Counted from the stretch's first letter, positions 53,796-63,526 are shown. The stretch: DNA of 64,000 bases from Thermincola carboxydiphila (GCA_016841045.1 JAENZX010000011.1:30194-94193); one strand, 5' to 3'. Program-made: numbers and translations. Notes: a model not told the origin generated them from the letters alone.

Positions 53796-54466
53796 TTTGC
53801 ATCAAATTTACAAAATGTAACAACAGGACATTCCAGGCACTTTGGGTTTTTATTACTGCAAAATCTGTTCCCTACTCCGACAATAAGTGCATGATATTCA
53901 TTGTATAAAGGTACATCAGGTTTTAACCGGGACATAAAATATTCCTGCATCTGATTATAGGTAATTGCTTCAGAAAACAAACCAATCCTGGAAAATATTC
54001 TTTTTGTATACGCATCCACCACAAAAATAGGTTTTTCCGCAGCGTAAAGTACTATACTATCAGCAGTTTCCTGGCCTATACCGTAAATTCCAAGAAGTTC
54101 TTCTCTAAGTTCCTGCAATGGTTTTTCTAACATCAGCTGTAAGTTACCATTATAGTTTTTTACTACATGATTTACAAATGCCTTTAATTTCCTGGCTTTC
54201 ATGCGAAAGTATAGAGTCGGTACAATGCATTTCTCTATTTCCTCCTGTGGGCTTTCGTACATGGCATGTAAATCCAGCAGTCCGGCATTTTTTAAATTCG
54301 TAATAGCTTTAGCAACGTTTTTCCATGATACACTTTGTGTTAATATAGCGCCTACACAAATTTCAAATTTGGTTTCACCCGGCCACCAACCTCTGGAACC
54401 GAATGATTTTAACATACTTTCATATAAATCCATTAAGTTCAAGTGTTTCCCTGAAGAGCTATTCAA
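53789..54466 (-). CDS. Endonuclease III-like DNA glycosylase
   Basis: 225 residues of the HhH-GPD base-excision repair superfamily. Helix-hairpin-helix LLGIYGIGQETADSIVLYA, catalytic Asp in IFVVDAYTKRIFSR and the iron-sulfur motif CSNKNPKCLECPVVTFC are present. The Lys that gives Nth its lyase activity (GVGxKTA) is Glu here, so it is probably a monofunctional glycosylase like H. pylori MagIII (3-methyladenine). It stands alone. Confidence 0.85.
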   Translation of the reverse strand: MNSSSGKHLNLMDLYESMLKSFGSRGWWPGETKFEICVGAILTQSVSWKNVAKAITNLKNAGLLDLHAMYESPQEEIEKCIVPTLYFRMKARKLKAFVNHVVKNYNGNLQLMLEKPLQELREELLGIYGIGQETADSIVLYAAEKPIFVVDAYTKRIFSRIGLFSEAITYNQMQEYFMSRLKPDVPLYNEYHALIVGVGNRFCSNKNPKCLECPVVTFCKFDANN

Positions 54467-54497
54467 ATATATTGTGTCCTCCTAATATTTTTACTTT

Positions 54498-55148
54498 CTA
54501 AGCCTTTTTCTTCGTTAGAAAAACTATTGTAAATGGTAGTACAATTAATAATGTCATTAACCCTAACCCCAAAACATAATTTCTTGAACTAAGTAGGCTG
54601 TACCCTAGAATGCTGTACCCTAAAATAAAAGGGAGTTTCCCTATAGCCGAAGCCAGGAAAAACCAAAAGAATCTTATTCTGCTCACACCGGCTGATACAT
54701 TTATTAAGGGGGCTGGGAAATAAGGCAAGAATCTGAGACCAAGGACTACAAAAAATCCTCGGTGACCTTCAATTTTTTCGAAGTACTTCAGTCCACTATC
54801 CCGGTGAGACCTTAAGGCCCACTCACGTCCCAGCATTCTGGATACAAAAAATGTTATGGAAGCACCCATCAACGTTCCCGCCCAGGTAAGTAAAGATCCT
54901 TTGAAAATACCAAAAAGAATTCCGTTAGCTATGCATAATATTACAAAAGGAATCACGGGTACAACCGCCTGGACAATAGTTACTAAAAAAATGGCCGCTG
55001 TCATAACCTGACCAAAGCTTCGGGCATATGATACAAACCCTTCAACGCTAGAAATTTGCCAGATAGAAACGGGGTTATATAAATAAAGTCCTGCAGTAGT
55101 TAATAGAACCACAGCTAAACCCATAAGAGTATTTTTTGTTTGACTCAC
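54498..55148 (-). CDS. TVP38/TMEM64 (SNARE-associated) family membrane protein
   Basis: 216 residues with about five transmembrane segments. The family core FGIFKGSLLTWAGTLMGASITFFVSRMLGREWA and LRFLPYFPAPLINVSAGVSRIRFFWFFLASAIGKLPFI is clear. DedA-like proteins of this group act in lipid handling or membrane homeostasis; the exact role is unknown. Confidence 0.88.
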   Translation of the reverse strand: MSQTKNTLMGLAVVLLTTAGLYLYNPVSIWQISSVEGFVSYARSFGQVMTAAIFLVTIVQAVVPVIPFVILCIANGILFGIFKGSLLTWAGTLMGASITFFVSRMLGREWALRSHRDSGLKYFEKIEGHRGFFVVLGLRFLPYFPAPLINVSAGVSRIRFFWFFLASAIGKLPFILGYSILGYSLLSSRNYVLGLGLMTLLIVLPFTIVFLTKKKA

Positions 55149-55239
55149 CTAATTTGCCTTCTCTCAAAAAATTATCAAAAAGAAATTGTCTCTACTATAC
55201 TATAATAATCTACAAAATTAACCACAACTTATTCATTTT

Positions 55240-56124
55240 TTAATTTTCCTGTATTAGGTAGTTTAAAAACGCTCTGGCGGCATAATTCTGGTATTTATTC
55301 TTATTCCAGGCCAAGTACAGGTTTCGTTTAAAGGAAACATCCTTTATCTTTATTTCCTTTACTTTACCCAGAGTTAACGCATCTTCAGTAGCAATAGCCG
55401 AAACCGCACTAATACCTAAACCGCTCTCAACCGCAGTAATAATTGCCCGCGTACTTCCCAGTTCCATTACAACATTTAGTTTTTCGGTCTCTATCCCCAT
55501 ATTTTTCAGTTGCTCGTAAAATTCCATCCTAGTCCCAGACTCGACCTCACGTAAAATAAAATTTAATCCGATGAGTTCGTTCAAACTCATTTCTGACGGT
55601 ACATCCTCTGGTGAACCAATAATGATCAATTCATCATTGATAAACTCTTCCACATGCAAAGAATCATTTTTTATATGAGACCCGATAAATCCTATATGCG
55701 CCTGTCCTCGAAGCAGTTCCTCAACAACTTTTCCTGTATCAGATATTTTCAGATTAAGCTGTATACCAGGATAAAATCGTCCAAAGCCACCCAACAGTTT
55801 GGGAAGTACATATTCACCCGGTATAGTACTGGCTGCTATACTCAGTTTACCCCTACGATACCCTTTGAGTTCATCAACGGCCTCAATAAAACCATTAAAT
55901 AGTGCAAGAATCCTCTTAGCTTCCTCATAAAAAAGCTCACCGGCCTCTGTCAGTATTACATTTTTATCATTTCGCTCTATAAGCCTTATATCCAGCCTTT
56001 CTTCCAGTGCTTTTATCTGTGCGCTTACAGCCGGCTGGGTCATATACATCAGTTTGGCTGCATTTGTAAAGCTCTTATTTTCTGCAACTGCAACAAAAGC
56101 CTGCATTTGGCGTAAATTAATCAT
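55240..56124 (-). CDS. LysR family transcriptional regulator
   Basis: 294 residues from the ATG at 56124 (GGAGG upstream, overlapping the murI stop by 8 bases). N-terminal helix-turn-helix NKSFTNAAKLMYMTQPAVSAQIKALEERLD, then a two-lobe effector domain (GKLSIAASTIPGEYVLPKLLGGFGRFYPGI), close to the CysL/CbbR-like group. Its target is unknown; it seems to be cotranscribed with murI. Confidence 0.93.
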   Translation of the reverse strand: MINLRQMQAFVAVAENKSFTNAAKLMYMTQPAVSAQIKALEERLDIRLIERNDKNVILTEAGELFYEEAKRILALFNGFIEAVDELKGYRRGKLSIAASTIPGEYVLPKLLGGFGRFYPGIQLNLKISDTGKVVEELLRGQAHIGFIGSHIKNDSLHVEEFINDELIIIGSPEDVPSEMSLNELIGLNFILREVESGTRMEFYEQLKNMGIETEKLNVVMELGSTRAIITAVESGLGISAVSAIATEDALTLGKVKEIKIKDVSFKRNLYLAWNKNKYQNYAARAFLNYLIQEN

Positions 56125-56941
56125 TAAAACCTCCATTGGCATCCAGAGCTTTTTCCATAAACTTCTCACACATTGGGATTATGACACTACTGTCACCAGT
56201 TGTTAAAAATTCTACCTTGTTTTGACTCCCTAATTCCCGGTGAAATGTCGTTTGTTCTTTGAGAAGGTTATTCTCTGCAAGGATTCTTTTCAATTGTCTT
56301 GCTGTTCCTTCATTACCATCAACGATAAGGACCTTTTTTCCGGCAAATGCACTAATCTCTCTTTTGATTAAGCAATAATGAGTACATCCAAGAACTATTG
56401 AAGAAGCCTTTGATATATCTATGTCTTTATATAAGTTTATGAGGTAATTTTGAATCTGTCCCTGCACTGCCCCTGACTCAATCATTTCCACCAGACCCGG
56501 ACATGGCAAAGGAATTATTTCCGCTTTACTGTTGTACCTTTCAAAAAGACGATTAAACTTTTCTTCTCTAAGAGTCAGTGGGGTGGCCATAACAACTATA
56601 TTACCAGAGTTTCCCGCTTCAACCGCAGGTTTTAGAGCTGGCTCCATTCCTATCACAGGAATATTAAATTCGTTTCTGATGTGCTGAATTGCCACACTGG
56701 TGGCCGTATTACAGGCCACAACCAGTGACTTAATACCTCTTGACCGTAATGTACGTGCCGCACTTATCGATAAATCACGGACACATTCACACCCCTTGAT
56801 ACCATACGGTGCATTGGCCGAATCCGCAAGGTATATAAATTCCTCATCGGGAAGCCATTTCATTATTTCTGCTAAAACACTTATTCCTCCAACTCCGGAA
56901 TCAAATATTCCTATAGGTGACATTTTTTTTACAGAATTCAT
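56117..56941 (-). CDS. murI: Glutamate racemase
   Basis: Provides D-glutamate for peptidoglycan. 274 residues. The two catalytic Cys lie in VVACNTATSVAIQ and VLGCTHYCLIK, and PIGIFDSGVGGISVLAEI starts the protein with the conserved Asp-Ser pair. It overlaps the LysR gene. Confidence 0.96.
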   Translation of the reverse strand: MNSVKKMSPIGIFDSGVGGISVLAEIMKWLPDEEFIYLADSANAPYGIKGCECVRDLSISAARTLRSRGIKSLVVACNTATSVAIQHIRNEFNIPVIGMEPALKPAVEAGNSGNIVVMATPLTLREEKFNRLFERYNSKAEIIPLPCPGLVEMIESGAVQGQIQNYLINLYKDIDISKASSIVLGCTHYCLIKREISAFAGKKVLIVDGNEGTARQLKRILAENNLLKEQTTFHRELGSQNKVEFLTTGDSSVIIPMCEKFMEKALDANGGFND

Positions 56942-57113
56942 TCCGATTGCTCCCGACTCAAAATTATATCGAACTTAATTCTATTGACTAGTATGTAAAT
57001 CCTGCAAACCTTTTATTAGATTATCTATAATGTGTATCTGTAAGATAATATTCAGTCTTAATCCTGACGATTCCAAGTTTGGTGATCATCGGATTTTTTT
57101 GAAGTTGTGGCTG

Positions 57114-57146
57114 AAAATTAACGGAGTAGGATTTCTCCTACTCCGG
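57114..57146 (-). terminator. Rho-independent terminator after adk
   Basis: On the minus strand CGGAGTAGGA pairs perfectly with TCCTACTCCG around GAAA and TTAATTTT follows. Confidence 0.85.
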
Positions 57147-57154
57147 ATTGTTGC

Positions 57155-57820
<666 letters not shown>

Positions 57821-57863
57821 TTAGATGGATACCATTTTCATCACTGGTATCCTATATAAATGA

Positions 57864-57872
57864 ATTATAACA
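57864..57872 (-). promoter_or_regulatory. Extended -10 promoter of adk
   Basis: On the minus strand a TGTTATAAT extended -10 element lies about 65 bases before the adk start. The -35 region is a T-run and matches poorly. Confidence 0.5.
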
Positions 57873-57968
57873 TATTTGTCCATCAAAAAAAATATACTAC
57901 CGAGAAATTTGTTTAACTCTACTCTGCCTTACGAAGTCAGTTTCGATTACTCTTCCTATGTCACTAGG

Positions 57969-57997
57969 TTTACAATTAGTTATTTAACTTGTATACT
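57969..57997 (+). promoter_or_regulatory. Sigma-A promoter of def
   Basis: TTTACA and TATACT are separated by exactly 17 bases, about 50 bases before the start codon. Confidence 0.75.
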
Positions 57998-58051
57998 TAA
58001 AATGTTAAAAAAGCTGCTAATTCAAAAAAATTTTCTAAAAAGGTGGTTCAT

Positions 58052-58588
58052 GTGACAGAAAGATTAATCTTAAAATTAGGTGACCCTGTTCTTAGAAAAG
58101 TTTGTAAACCTATAAAAGAAATCAACTCAAATGTATTAAAACTATTGGACGATATGGCCGCCACGCTCTATGCTGGACCCAACCGTGCCGGGCTGGCCGC
58201 ACCACAGGTTGGGTTCCTAAAAAAATTAGTTGTTTTAGACTGTGGTGAAGGCCTGATTGAGTTGATTAATCCCGAAATAGTCGAAATGTCTGGAGAACAA
58301 ACGGGTGCGGAAGCTTGTTTATCTTTACCAGGTCTTATTGGAAATGTAACCAGGGCTGATCACGTAACAGTAAAAACATTAGACAGGTCCGGAAACGAGG
58401 TTATAATCAACGGAGAAGGATTTCTTGCCCGATGCCTGCAGCACGAAATCGACCACTTAAATGGCGTTTTATATATTGACCATGTACAGCCCGGTCAACT
58501 CTTCAACGAGGAGACCCAAGAACCGCTTGATGTTTTTGAGGTAATAAGACTCTCAAGGCAAGATGGCTTACCCAACCCCTTAATATAG
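58052..58588 (+). CDS. def: Peptide deformylase
   Basis: Metalloenzyme that removes the N-formyl group from new proteins. 178 residues from the GTG at 58052 (AAAAAGGTGG upstream). The three motifs are RAGLAAPQVG (first Gly replaced by Arg), EACLSLPG (Cys ligand; Ala in place of Gly) and QHEIDHLNG (two His ligands and catalytic Glu). It stands alone with its own promoter and terminator, not next to fmt, so it may be a second deformylase. Confidence 0.92.
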   Translation: MTERLILKLGDPVLRKVCKPIKEINSNVLKLLDDMAATLYAGPNRAGLAAPQVGFLKKLVVLDCGEGLIELINPEIVEMSGEQTGAEACLSLPGLIGNVTRADHVTVKTLDRSGNEVIINGEGFLARCLQHEIDHLNGVLYIDHVQPGQLFNEETQEPLDVFEVIRLSRQDGLPNPLI

Positions 58589-58608
58589 TTCTGAAAAATT
58601 AATTATAT

Positions 58609-58647
58609 TAGGCTGACGCAGTTCATTATGCGTCAGCCTATTTTTTT
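58609..58647 (+). terminator. Rho-independent terminator after def
   Basis: TAGGCTGACGCA pairs perfectly with TGCGTCAGCCTA and is followed by seven T. Confidence 0.93.
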
Positions 58648-58669
58648 ACGTGATATCACATTAGAAAAT

Positions 58670-59299
58670 TTATCGTCTGCTGGTTATTAGTTTAACTCCA
58701 AGTGCACAAAAGATTGTTGCTGAAGTCATATTCATCAATTTGGAAAATCCCGGTTTCTTTAATATCCAGTCCCCAAATGAGCCCGCAAAATATCCAAGTG
58801 ACCCGAAAATAATAGCAACAAGAACCATAAAAATCAAACCTAACAAGATCATTTGTAATGATACGTTACCATATTCAGGATTGACAAACTGTGGCAAAAA
58901 GGCTAGAAAAAATAGCGCAACCTTTGGATTTAGCACATTCATCAAAAATCCTCGTAGTATAAGTCCGCGGTGATTGACCTCACTATCAGCCTCACTCACA
59001 ACTAATGGGTCGTTTCTGTGTTTAATTGCTTTGTAAGCAAGGAAAAACAAGTAACAGGCGCCAAAGGTCTTAAACAGTATAAATGCTATTTCTGATGTCT
59101 TAAAAATTATGGATAAGCCAAAGGCCGCAGCCAGTGTATGTACGGAATTTCCCAAACTCAGCCCCATGGCGGTAAAAAACCCGGCCTTTCTACCATTTGT
59201 TATTCCTTGAGTAATAGCAAAAATAATATCTGGTCCAGGTGCAAGAATGAGCAAGATTGATGATGTAATAAACAGTAACAATACAGACAGAGAAAACAT
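58670..59299 (-). CDS. LysE/RhtB family amino acid exporter
   Basis: 209 residues with about six transmembrane segments. APGPDIIFAITQGITNGRKAGFFTAMGLSLGNSVH and GFLMNVLNPKVALFFLAFLPQFV are the family signatures. The ATG shares a base with the stop of the upstream gene (59299-59580), so the two are translationally coupled. Substrate unknown. Confidence 0.93.
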   Translation of the reverse strand: MFSLSVLLLFITSSILLILAPGPDIIFAITQGITNGRKAGFFTAMGLSLGNSVHTLAAAFGLSIIFKTSEIAFILFKTFGACYLFFLAYKAIKHRNDPLVVSEADSEVNHRGLILRGFLMNVLNPKVALFFLAFLPQFVNPEYGNVSLQMILLGLIFMVLVAIIFGSLGYFAGSFGDWILKKPGFSKLMNMTSATIFCALGVKLITSRR

Positions 59300-59580
59300 T
59301 ATAATCTCCCTTCCAAATTTAAATTTTGTATAATTTGCTGCATATGATCATATTTAGCCTCTGCTTCATCTTCATCTATAAACCAAAGGAATCCTTCTTC
59401 CGAAGATTCACTGTTAAATGTGCGAATCAACCCTCCTTTTAAAACCTCCTTTCCCCATGCCACAAAAAACTGGGCCGGAGAATTAACAGGATTAACCCCG
59501 GTGCCAAAGTATATGGGAGTACCATTTATTTCAGTGTTTGCAATTATAGTAGCTCGTGTAGTTCCACAAGGATTCTTCAT
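59299..59580 (-). CDS. Hypothetical protein of about 93 residues
   Basis: Cytoplasmic. KNPCGTTRATIIANTEINGT and AQFFVAWGKEVLKGGLIRTF suggest a small beta-barrel-like fold, with an acidic C-terminal helix (DEDEAEAKYDHMQQIIQNLN). AGGTG precedes two adjacent ATG codons; I chose the second. Coupled to the LysE gene and downstream of the PPC-domain gene. No family recognised. Confidence 0.65.
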   Translation of the reverse strand: MKNPCGTTRATIIANTEINGTPIYFGTGVNPVNSPAQFFVAWGKEVLKGGLIRTFNSESSEEGFLWFIDEDEAEAKYDHMQQIIQNLNLEGRL

Positions 59581-59603
59581 CATTATCACCTTTCTGTTAA
59601 ATT

Positions 59604-60047
59604 TTAGACTTCTAATAGTTCAAAACCATTTACCGGATTAATTTTTCTTTGGGCATTATTATTTATCAGTTCAAAAATTATTACCTCACCAATATGCCAA
59701 ATGGACACGCCTTCCCTGGTACATCCAGTAACTGTCTGTTGGTCACGTCCAAAGGCAGAATGCATGTGTAGTTTTGGATCTTTGTCCTCATTAACAAAGA
59801 TTGTTCCCACCCCAACAGCTTCACTCACGCCCGGCAAATTAACTACAGTGGGGACTGGTCGCGCTGCTGTCCCATCCTTAGGACCAACTACCACTTTACT
59901 ATCTTGATCAGAACCACCAATAAGAAGCACTGTTGCAGATTCTACTTTTTGAGCCTTGGCAAATTCCTCTATGGTATTAGGTAATAGGTCTCCATGTTCC
60001 AACCGCAATATAAAAATTCTTCCTAAGTTAGCTTCTGTAAATTTCAT
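59604..60047 (-). CDS. PPC (DUF296) domain protein
   Basis: 147 residues. LGRIFILRLEHGDLLPNTIEEFAKA, ATVLLIGGSDQD and the metal-binding KLHMHSAFGRDQQTVTGCTREG match the plant and prokaryote conserved domain; bacterial members are often called DNA-binding proteins with little evidence. The ATG at 60047 has GGGAGGA upstream. First gene of the three-gene LysE unit. Confidence 0.85.
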   Translation of the reverse strand: MKFTEANLGRIFILRLEHGDLLPNTIEEFAKAQKVESATVLLIGGSDQDSKVVVGPKDGTAARPVPTVVNLPGVSEAVGVGTIFVNEDKDPKLHMHSAFGRDQQTVTGCTREGVSIWHIGEVIIFELINNNAQRKINPVNGFELLEV

Positions 60048-60273
60048 AAGAAATCCTCCCTGCCACAAATTCATTGACGCTAATTAACATATTTGTTAAC
60101 AACCAATGCCAAAATCTTACAATCATCTTTTTTAGAAATAATTACAGTCATAAAGGGAAAACTTCAAGTAATAGAGATAAGGAGTTTACTAATGCTAAAG
60201 ATTAAAGACTGAATAATGCTTGCAATTCTTGCAGGTATTAATATCCTCAAACTATAGGAGTGACAACTTAAAA

Positions 60274-60723
60274 ATGAAAAATGACAGAGTAACAGCAGGG
60301 GCCATATCCGGAGCAATTGGTGCAGTCATTCAAAATATATATGGTTCATTAGCAAAAGCCGTTGGCATAACAGACATTTCATTCGTAGATTTTGCCGAAG
60401 CAATTATTTTTAACCAAAAATTAGACGGTATTTCAGGTTTTATAGCCGGCACACTATCACATCTCGCTTTTGGATCAATGTTAGGAGTCCTTTTTGGATA
60501 TCTGATAAGTAAATCCTCTAGTAAATACTATTATTTCAAAGCACTGGGTTTTGGAATCGGTATCTGGTTCTGGAGTTTAGCTATCGGTACTATGTATAAA
60601 ATCAATGTCTTCGATAAAGTGAAGCCCGTACCGGCCTTATCTATTTTTGTTGGAGCGTTAGTATACGGATTTGTAACAGGGTATGTTTTAAAAATTATGG
60701 AGAGGCGTTCGGACGTAGTGTAG
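60274..60723 (+). CDS. Hypothetical membrane protein
   Basis: 149 residues with four hydrophobic segments (about 8-25, 52-75, 85-107, 118-138), e.g. RVTAGAISGAIGAVIQNIYG and HLAFGSMLGVLFGYLISK. AGGAGTGA lies rather far upstream (about 13 bases) of the ATG. Resembles small clostridial membrane proteins of unknown function; no family assigned. Confidence 0.6.
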   Translation: MKNDRVTAGAISGAIGAVIQNIYGSLAKAVGITDISFVDFAEAIIFNQKLDGISGFIAGTLSHLAFGSMLGVLFGYLISKSSSKYYYFKALGFGIGIWFWSLAIGTMYKINVFDKVKPVPALSIFVGALVYGFVTGYVLKIMERRSDVV

Positions 60724-60752
60724 TCATCAACTTGCCTTTATCTATTATAATG

Positions 60753-61556
60753 CTAACAGTCAATTTTAAACACTGCGACTTTTGGTGATTCCAGATATGT
60801 CCAAGTTCCCCGCTTACCTTTAATACCTGCCCCTATTTCGAGGTGAGACATAGCAATACCACAATCTAAACGTTTAGAAACACTGCCATCAAAATGACTA
60901 CTGCTGTCCAGATAAACTGTGATAGAACTGTGCTCAATCATAAACCGCCACGGCTGCCTGTTTATTGCAGATGGTGCTAACCGTGCGCATTCTAATGCTG
61001 ATCTGGCCCAATCAGGCCACTTACTTTTATCTAAACCCGTACAAAGAACATCCAGCTCTTTTCTCTTTCGACTTTTTACTAAAAAGGACATTAATCGCTT
61101 ATCCCATGTTTTTTGCTGTTTACTTGCATATCCAATCGGTGTAACAGACAGCACCTTTTCGTTATTAGTTAAGTCAATCTGCTTCTTAACAACCTCAGGT
61201 CTAAAAAAACCTGCAATCCAGCAAGTACCTAACCCTATTGATGTAGCTTCTAACACAAACAATTCTCCAGCATGACCTATCTTTTCTTGAACATGTTTGT
61301 CATTCATGTCCCCAATGAATGCAGCATAACTAGGAGCCCCAATTATTTTTCCATACGATCCGACAGCTCCTTTGAATACTTCCTCGGGGTTTTCTTTTGA
61401 TATCACTACCCTAACTCCACCAAATGATTCATTTAGACTATCCGCAAACTGATATAAATTTAATAGAGTATCAGGATTAATGAGTCGTCTGTCATACTGT
61501 CTGCACGATTGCCTGACTAATATCGCTTTATACCATCGTTCAAAAGCATATTCCAC
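60753..61556 (-). CDS. Nitroreductase family protein (TM1586-like)
   Basis: 267 residues. ILVRQSCRQYDRRLINPDTL starts a flavin-reductase-like fold, AGELFVLEATSIGLGTCWIAGFF is the middle helix, and LECARLAPSAINRQPWRFMIE appears in the C-terminal half; this two-part arrangement is that of putative TM nitroreductases. The start is a GTG at 61556 with GAGGGT upstream, 14 bases after the membrane protein stop. Confidence 0.78.
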   Translation of the reverse strand: MEYAFERWYKAILVRQSCRQYDRRLINPDTLLNLYQFADSLNESFGGVRVVISKENPEEVFKGAVGSYGKIIGAPSYAAFIGDMNDKHVQEKIGHAGELFVLEATSIGLGTCWIAGFFRPEVVKKQIDLTNNEKVLSVTPIGYASKQQKTWDKRLMSFLVKSRKRKELDVLCTGLDKSKWPDWARSALECARLAPSAINRQPWRFMIEHSSITVYLDSSSHFDGSVSKRLDCGIAMSHLEIGAGIKGKRGTWTYLESPKVAVFKIDC

Positions 61557-61570
61557 ATTTCTACCCTCTT

Positions 61571-62104
61571 TCAATCTCGAACACCCATCTGCCTAATTCT
61601 TACTAATAAGCCAACCAAACCTTTAGAACCAAATATTAAGCTAAGTCCTATTAATATCTGAATAATTGATACGAACATCCTAACTTTGGCACGAATATTC
61701 ATGCCTTGCCCCATCTGACTATCTATAAGCCAATAACTAAATAGGTTTTCAGTAACATTAGGAATTGCTTGTACAACTATAAATAATCCAATAACAGAAA
61801 AACCTATGACTTCCAAGGTATTGTAACTTATTTGAGAACTTACATTTAAATCAACCATTCCTTGAGTCATATGATTTCCAATTATATTCGCTGCTACCCA
61901 TAAAAATATGGCTAATCCTAGCAAAAGTAATATTGGTATTATTGCCGATATTAATGAAACACTCTGGCTTACACCTGCATTATACGAATTTTTAGATGCA
62001 GCAATCTGAAAAGTGGCAATTTGGAACTGTCCAATTGCTTCAGCCAAAGTATAAATTGAAAGAATTCTAGTCAACAATATTGACATTTCGTAGGCATTCA
62101 ACAT
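61571..62104 (-). CDS. Hypothetical membrane protein
   Basis: 177 residues with three hydrophobic segments (about 48-72, 94-114 and 140-165), e.g. LISAIIPILLLLGLAIFLWVA. AAAGGAGG precedes the ATG. It is coupled to the nitroreductase-like gene downstream. Family not recognised. Confidence 0.65.
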   Translation of the reverse strand: MLNAYEMSILLTRILSIYTLAEAIGQFQIATFQIAASKNSYNAGVSQSVSLISAIIPILLLLGLAIFLWVAANIIGNHMTQGMVDLNVSSQISYNTLEVIGFSVIGLFIVVQAIPNVTENLFSYWLIDSQMGQGMNIRAKVRMFVSIIQILIGLSLIFGSKGLVGLLVRIRQMGVRD

Positions 62105-62171
62105 TTAATTACCTCCTTTGAAGTAAATGTTCTCAACTTAACACCACCTGGCCCAGGCATTTTTTGTCCTC

Positions 62172-62774
62172 CTATAGTTTGAGCATGTAAACTTCTCTTA
62201 GGTTCGCTAAAAACAATATACATACAGCTAATATAACTCCGATTTTCTGTTCCATTTTCATTAGCGGCCTGTTTTTAGAATCTATCTTCTCTGGGTTAGT
62301 AACAAATATCCGTTTTATTTCATACCTAGGAAATGTGTACGTAGTAACGGCTACTAAAGCATATGCTGCCATTTCATACAAACCGCTACGTGTAAATACC
62401 GCAAAAGACAGAAACATTCGCTCTGGCATAGCGATAGAAAAAGAGTTCGTACCTAGTAATAATCCGTAATGTGTAAACCATAGTAAAGGAATGAGATAAC
62501 CCAGCGGATAGCCATTAATCCTCAAATTCATATTCGCTAAAATAATGAGAGATCCTGAAATTAGGTTTAATATCGCAATTTTGCCAAACTCATGGGTAAG
62601 ATTTCTTGCAACCTCTTCTCCAGCTAATCTAGCCGTTACACTTCCGCCTCTTAAAACTCCTTCGGGCAGAAAATAGTAGCCCACAAGCCAGGCAATAACA
62701 CATAATATTAAGCCTGCTGAATATAAGGCTATAAATCTAACGTAGATTTTATCATTGCATAAAAGCTCCTTCAT
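62172..62774 (-). CDS. Hypothetical membrane protein (possibly SpoIIM-like)
   Basis: 200 residues, about five transmembrane segments. ILNLISGSLIILANMNLRINGYPLGYLIPLLWF carries an asparagine and N-G-x-x-x-G pattern seen in stage II sporulation protein M-type proteins, but the match is weak. AAAGGAAAC precedes the ATG. Likely in one operon with the two genes that follow it on the minus strand. Confidence 0.6.
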   Translation of the reverse strand: MKELLCNDKIYVRFIALYSAGLILCVIAWLVGYYFLPEGVLRGGSVTARLAGEEVARNLTHEFGKIAILNLISGSLIILANMNLRINGYPLGYLIPLLWFTHYGLLLGTNSFSIAMPERMFLSFAVFTRSGLYEMAAYALVAVTTYTFPRYEIKRIFVTNPEKIDSKNRPLMKMEQKIGVILAVCILFLANLREVYMLKL

Positions 62775-62789
62775 AATTTAAGTTTCCTT

Positions 62790-62900
62790 TCATTTTCTTA
62801 GGGCGCAATTGAGCACCGTGAAGCCGGGCAGGATGTGCAAAGTTGGGTCAAAGCGCAGCGAGCCGTTTTTAGCGTTGTTAGGCGCTTTCGTTCAGCCCGG
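62790..62900. other. Short GC-rich foreign-looking stretch
   Basis: About 110 bases, more GC-rich than the flanks, with GAAGCCGGGC and GTTCAGCCCGG as inverted arms and GCGTTGTTAGGCGC near 62875. It contains no gene. It recalls one half of an integron attC site, but no partner core site is visible. Confidence 0.35.
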
Positions 62901-62989
62901 AATTTATGTTCTTCTTTATAACCAAAGGAAAATATTAAACACAAAGGCAAATATTGAACTCTTGACCTCTTACTAAATATTACAGTATT

Positions 62990-63271
62990 ATGCTTTTGGG
63001 TCGTATAAAAAAGCATGGGTGTAGCTCAAATTCTACGAAATCCTCAGGCTCAAATGTTCCTTCAGGAAATGATTGTGCTGAGAATGTTGCCTATCTTCAA
63101 AGTGGTGTTGATAAATACAAAGAATCTGTAGGTGAGTACCCTTCAAATGTACAGCAGCTCTTGAACTCTGAAGACGGAAAAGGCCCCTTTGTTGAAGTAG
63201 TACCCGAATGTCCGACCGGCAATCTATATGTAATAGAAAATGGGACTGTAAAAGAAGCTCCTAAGCAATAA
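62990..63271 (+). pseudogene. Remnant of a type IV pilin-like protein
   Basis: The frame encodes DCAENVAYLQSGVDKYKESV and GEYPSNVQQLLNSEDGKGPF, which look like the body of a major pseudopilin or prepilin (alpha helix, then a GxYP loop). The N-terminal prepilin peptidase site and hydrophobic helix are missing and there is no ribosome site, so this is probably a truncated gene. A TTGACC-18-TATTAT promoter-like pair ends just at the first ATG. Confidence 0.5.
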
Positions 63272-63324
63272 ATACATTCTGGAGATTGGTGCACTTCACT
63301 AATCTCTATTCTTTTCCGCAATTG

Positions 63325-63351
63325 TTGACATCTTTACTTCACTGTTATAAT
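63325..63351 (+). promoter_or_regulatory. Promoter of the guanidine riboswitch-gdx unit
   Basis: A perfect TTGACA is followed after 15 bases by TATAAT, which is preceded by TG (extended -10). The spacing is short but the elements are strong. Confidence 0.7.
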
Positions 63352-63376
63352 ATTATCCTAATAATTAATACAAGAT

Positions 63377-63475
63377 TTTCTAGGGTTCCGCGGTTTACTG
63401 CCGGTCTGGTCCAAGAGAAAAAGCACACTCTTTGTGTGTACACGGAGGGATAAAAGCCCGGGAGGAATATTAATA
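63377..63475 (+). promoter_or_regulatory. Guanidine-I (ykkC) riboswitch
   Basis: Conserved pieces in order: CTAGGGTTCCG, CTGGTCCAAGAGA and ACACGGAGGGATAAAAGCCCGGGAGGA. This is the ykkC aptamer that binds guanidinium. It lies directly before the gdx gene and turns it on with guanidine. Confidence 0.93.
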
Positions 63476-63500
63476 TAATCCTCTTTGGCTTTTTTGTTTT
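63450..63500 (+). terminator. Expression platform terminator of the guanidine riboswitch
   Basis: AAAGCC...GGAGGA pairs with TCCTC...GGCTTT and is followed by a T-run. It shares bases with the aptamer end, so ligand binding should prevent its formation. Confidence 0.75.
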
Positions 63501-63526
63501 GTCCAATCTTAAAGGAGGCGTCAGTA

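Noticed and set aside
62790..62900. Integron attC site
   Set aside because: Only one core-like GTTAGGC is visible. The other end has no matching core site, and no integrase or cassette array is nearby.
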